A stretch of DNA of 64,000 nucleotides from Myxococcus xanthus (GTDB taxonomy: Bacteria > Myxococcota > Myxococcia > Myxococcales > Myxococcaceae). Location of the stretch: assembly GCF_006402735.1 (NCBI RefSeq), contig NZ_CP017174.1, positions 499,001-563,000 on the forward strand, given 5' to 3'. Positions 63,647 to 64,000 of the stretch are shown in pieces (the stretch's first letter is position 1; each line of letters begins with the position of its first letter). Position numbers and translations under genes: made by a program. The notes beneath the pieces are model-generated. The model did not search any database and was not told the origin of the DNA. It saw nothing but the letters and a program-made list of their open reading frames with translations.

Positions 63647-64000
63647 TTCTGGTCCCTCAGGCAGGTGCGCAGGAGGCGAGCGCGGGGCATGAGGCAGCGG
63701 CGAGGAAGGAGCGGGTGAAGGAGAGGACACCGCGAGTGGACTTTCGCCGAGTTGCTCAGGAGGACGTTCGACTTCGACGTGTTCGCCTGCGTGAGGTGTG
63801 GAGGCAGGCTCAAGGGTGTTGGCGAGCGTGAAGGGGGCCCCCGGGGTGCGGGCAATTCAGGAGCACCTGGGCTTGCCCACGGCATGTGCGAGGTTGGCCC
63901 CGGCACGAGGGCCACCCCAGGCCGTGTGGTGTTGAGGCTCAAGAGGCGCCAACAGGCCAAGGCTGCTGCCACGCACCTGATAGGAGCGCGGCCTGGGCAG
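63618..64000 (+). mobile_element. IS91-like fragment, copy D, continues beyond the window
   Basis: Matches copy A from CTTCGCTCCAGGCGCC (41510) through the transposase C-terminus and stop (63933-63935) into the downstream non-coding end, with only scattered differences. The 5' part of the transposase is absent. The right end is outside the window. Confidence 0.75.

Overview
The window is high-GC DNA with dense, often overlapping genes and looks like a myxobacterium, most likely Myxococcus or a close relative. The main support is a complete redCDEF four-component signalling operon (a developmental system known from Myxococcus xanthus), an AgmX/PglI-type protein, an LA_2272-type surface-repeat protein and an sce7726-like protein. 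No taxonomic search was possible, so the species is not named.

Bases 1-40,350 are ordinary chromosomal backbone. In order: the C-terminal part of an MMPL exporter; lipoproteins; a thioredoxin-reductase-like oxidoreductase overlapping an AraC-type regulator; a DUF4340 protein; two small lipoproteins; then a five-gene minus-strand operon (12,793 down to 7,746) in which every gene overlaps the next. That operon encodes inositol-3-phosphate synthase, an AUR1-like PAP2 enzyme, a CDP-alcohol phosphotransferase fused to a GtrA domain, a lipocalin-like protein and a dual-specificity phosphatase. Together these read as an inositol-phospholipid or inositol-phosphosphingolipid pathway. Then follow a PPOX-like protein, an aldo/keto reductase, the surface-repeat protein, a zinc alcohol dehydrogenase, an HPF/RaiA-like protein, the red operon, a Xaa-Pro aminopeptidase, a TonB-like AgmX protein, a (2Fe-2S) ferredoxin-like protein, a PrsA-like/surA/pdxA operon, a lipase-like hydrolase, small CBS, GIY-YIG and membrane proteins, queE, nudC, gloA, a large membrane protein and a nitronate monooxygenase.

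At about 40,450-40,545 the character changes. A fragment resembling the 3' end of a tRNA-Ser lies inside an 11-bp inverted repeat, and everything to its right is an accessory island of mobile elements and broken genes. Fragments of one IS91-like transposase recur at about 40.7-42.0, 55.3, 59.6 and 63.6-64.0 kb, all in the same direction. An IS3 element at 48.7-51.5 kb is split by a second transposon (49,254-50,909) with clear inverted repeats and a 7-bp target duplication. A complete-looking IS66 element sits at 59,690-61,951. Between them lie decayed LysR, methyltransferase, type III polyketide synthase and secreted-protein genes.

The intact cargo of the island is: a 1,645-residue PNP-(NB-ARC)-TPR protein (43,538-48,475), the architecture of NLR/STAND immune receptors and the best candidate for a new anti-phage system here; a TolB-like lipoprotein; a trimethylamine monooxygenase (57,703-59,064); and a small phage-like cluster (DEDDh exonuclease, VRR-NUC nuclease, internally deleted sce7726-like protein, zinc-ribbon protein) at 61,980-63,650. 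The island appears to continue past the right edge.
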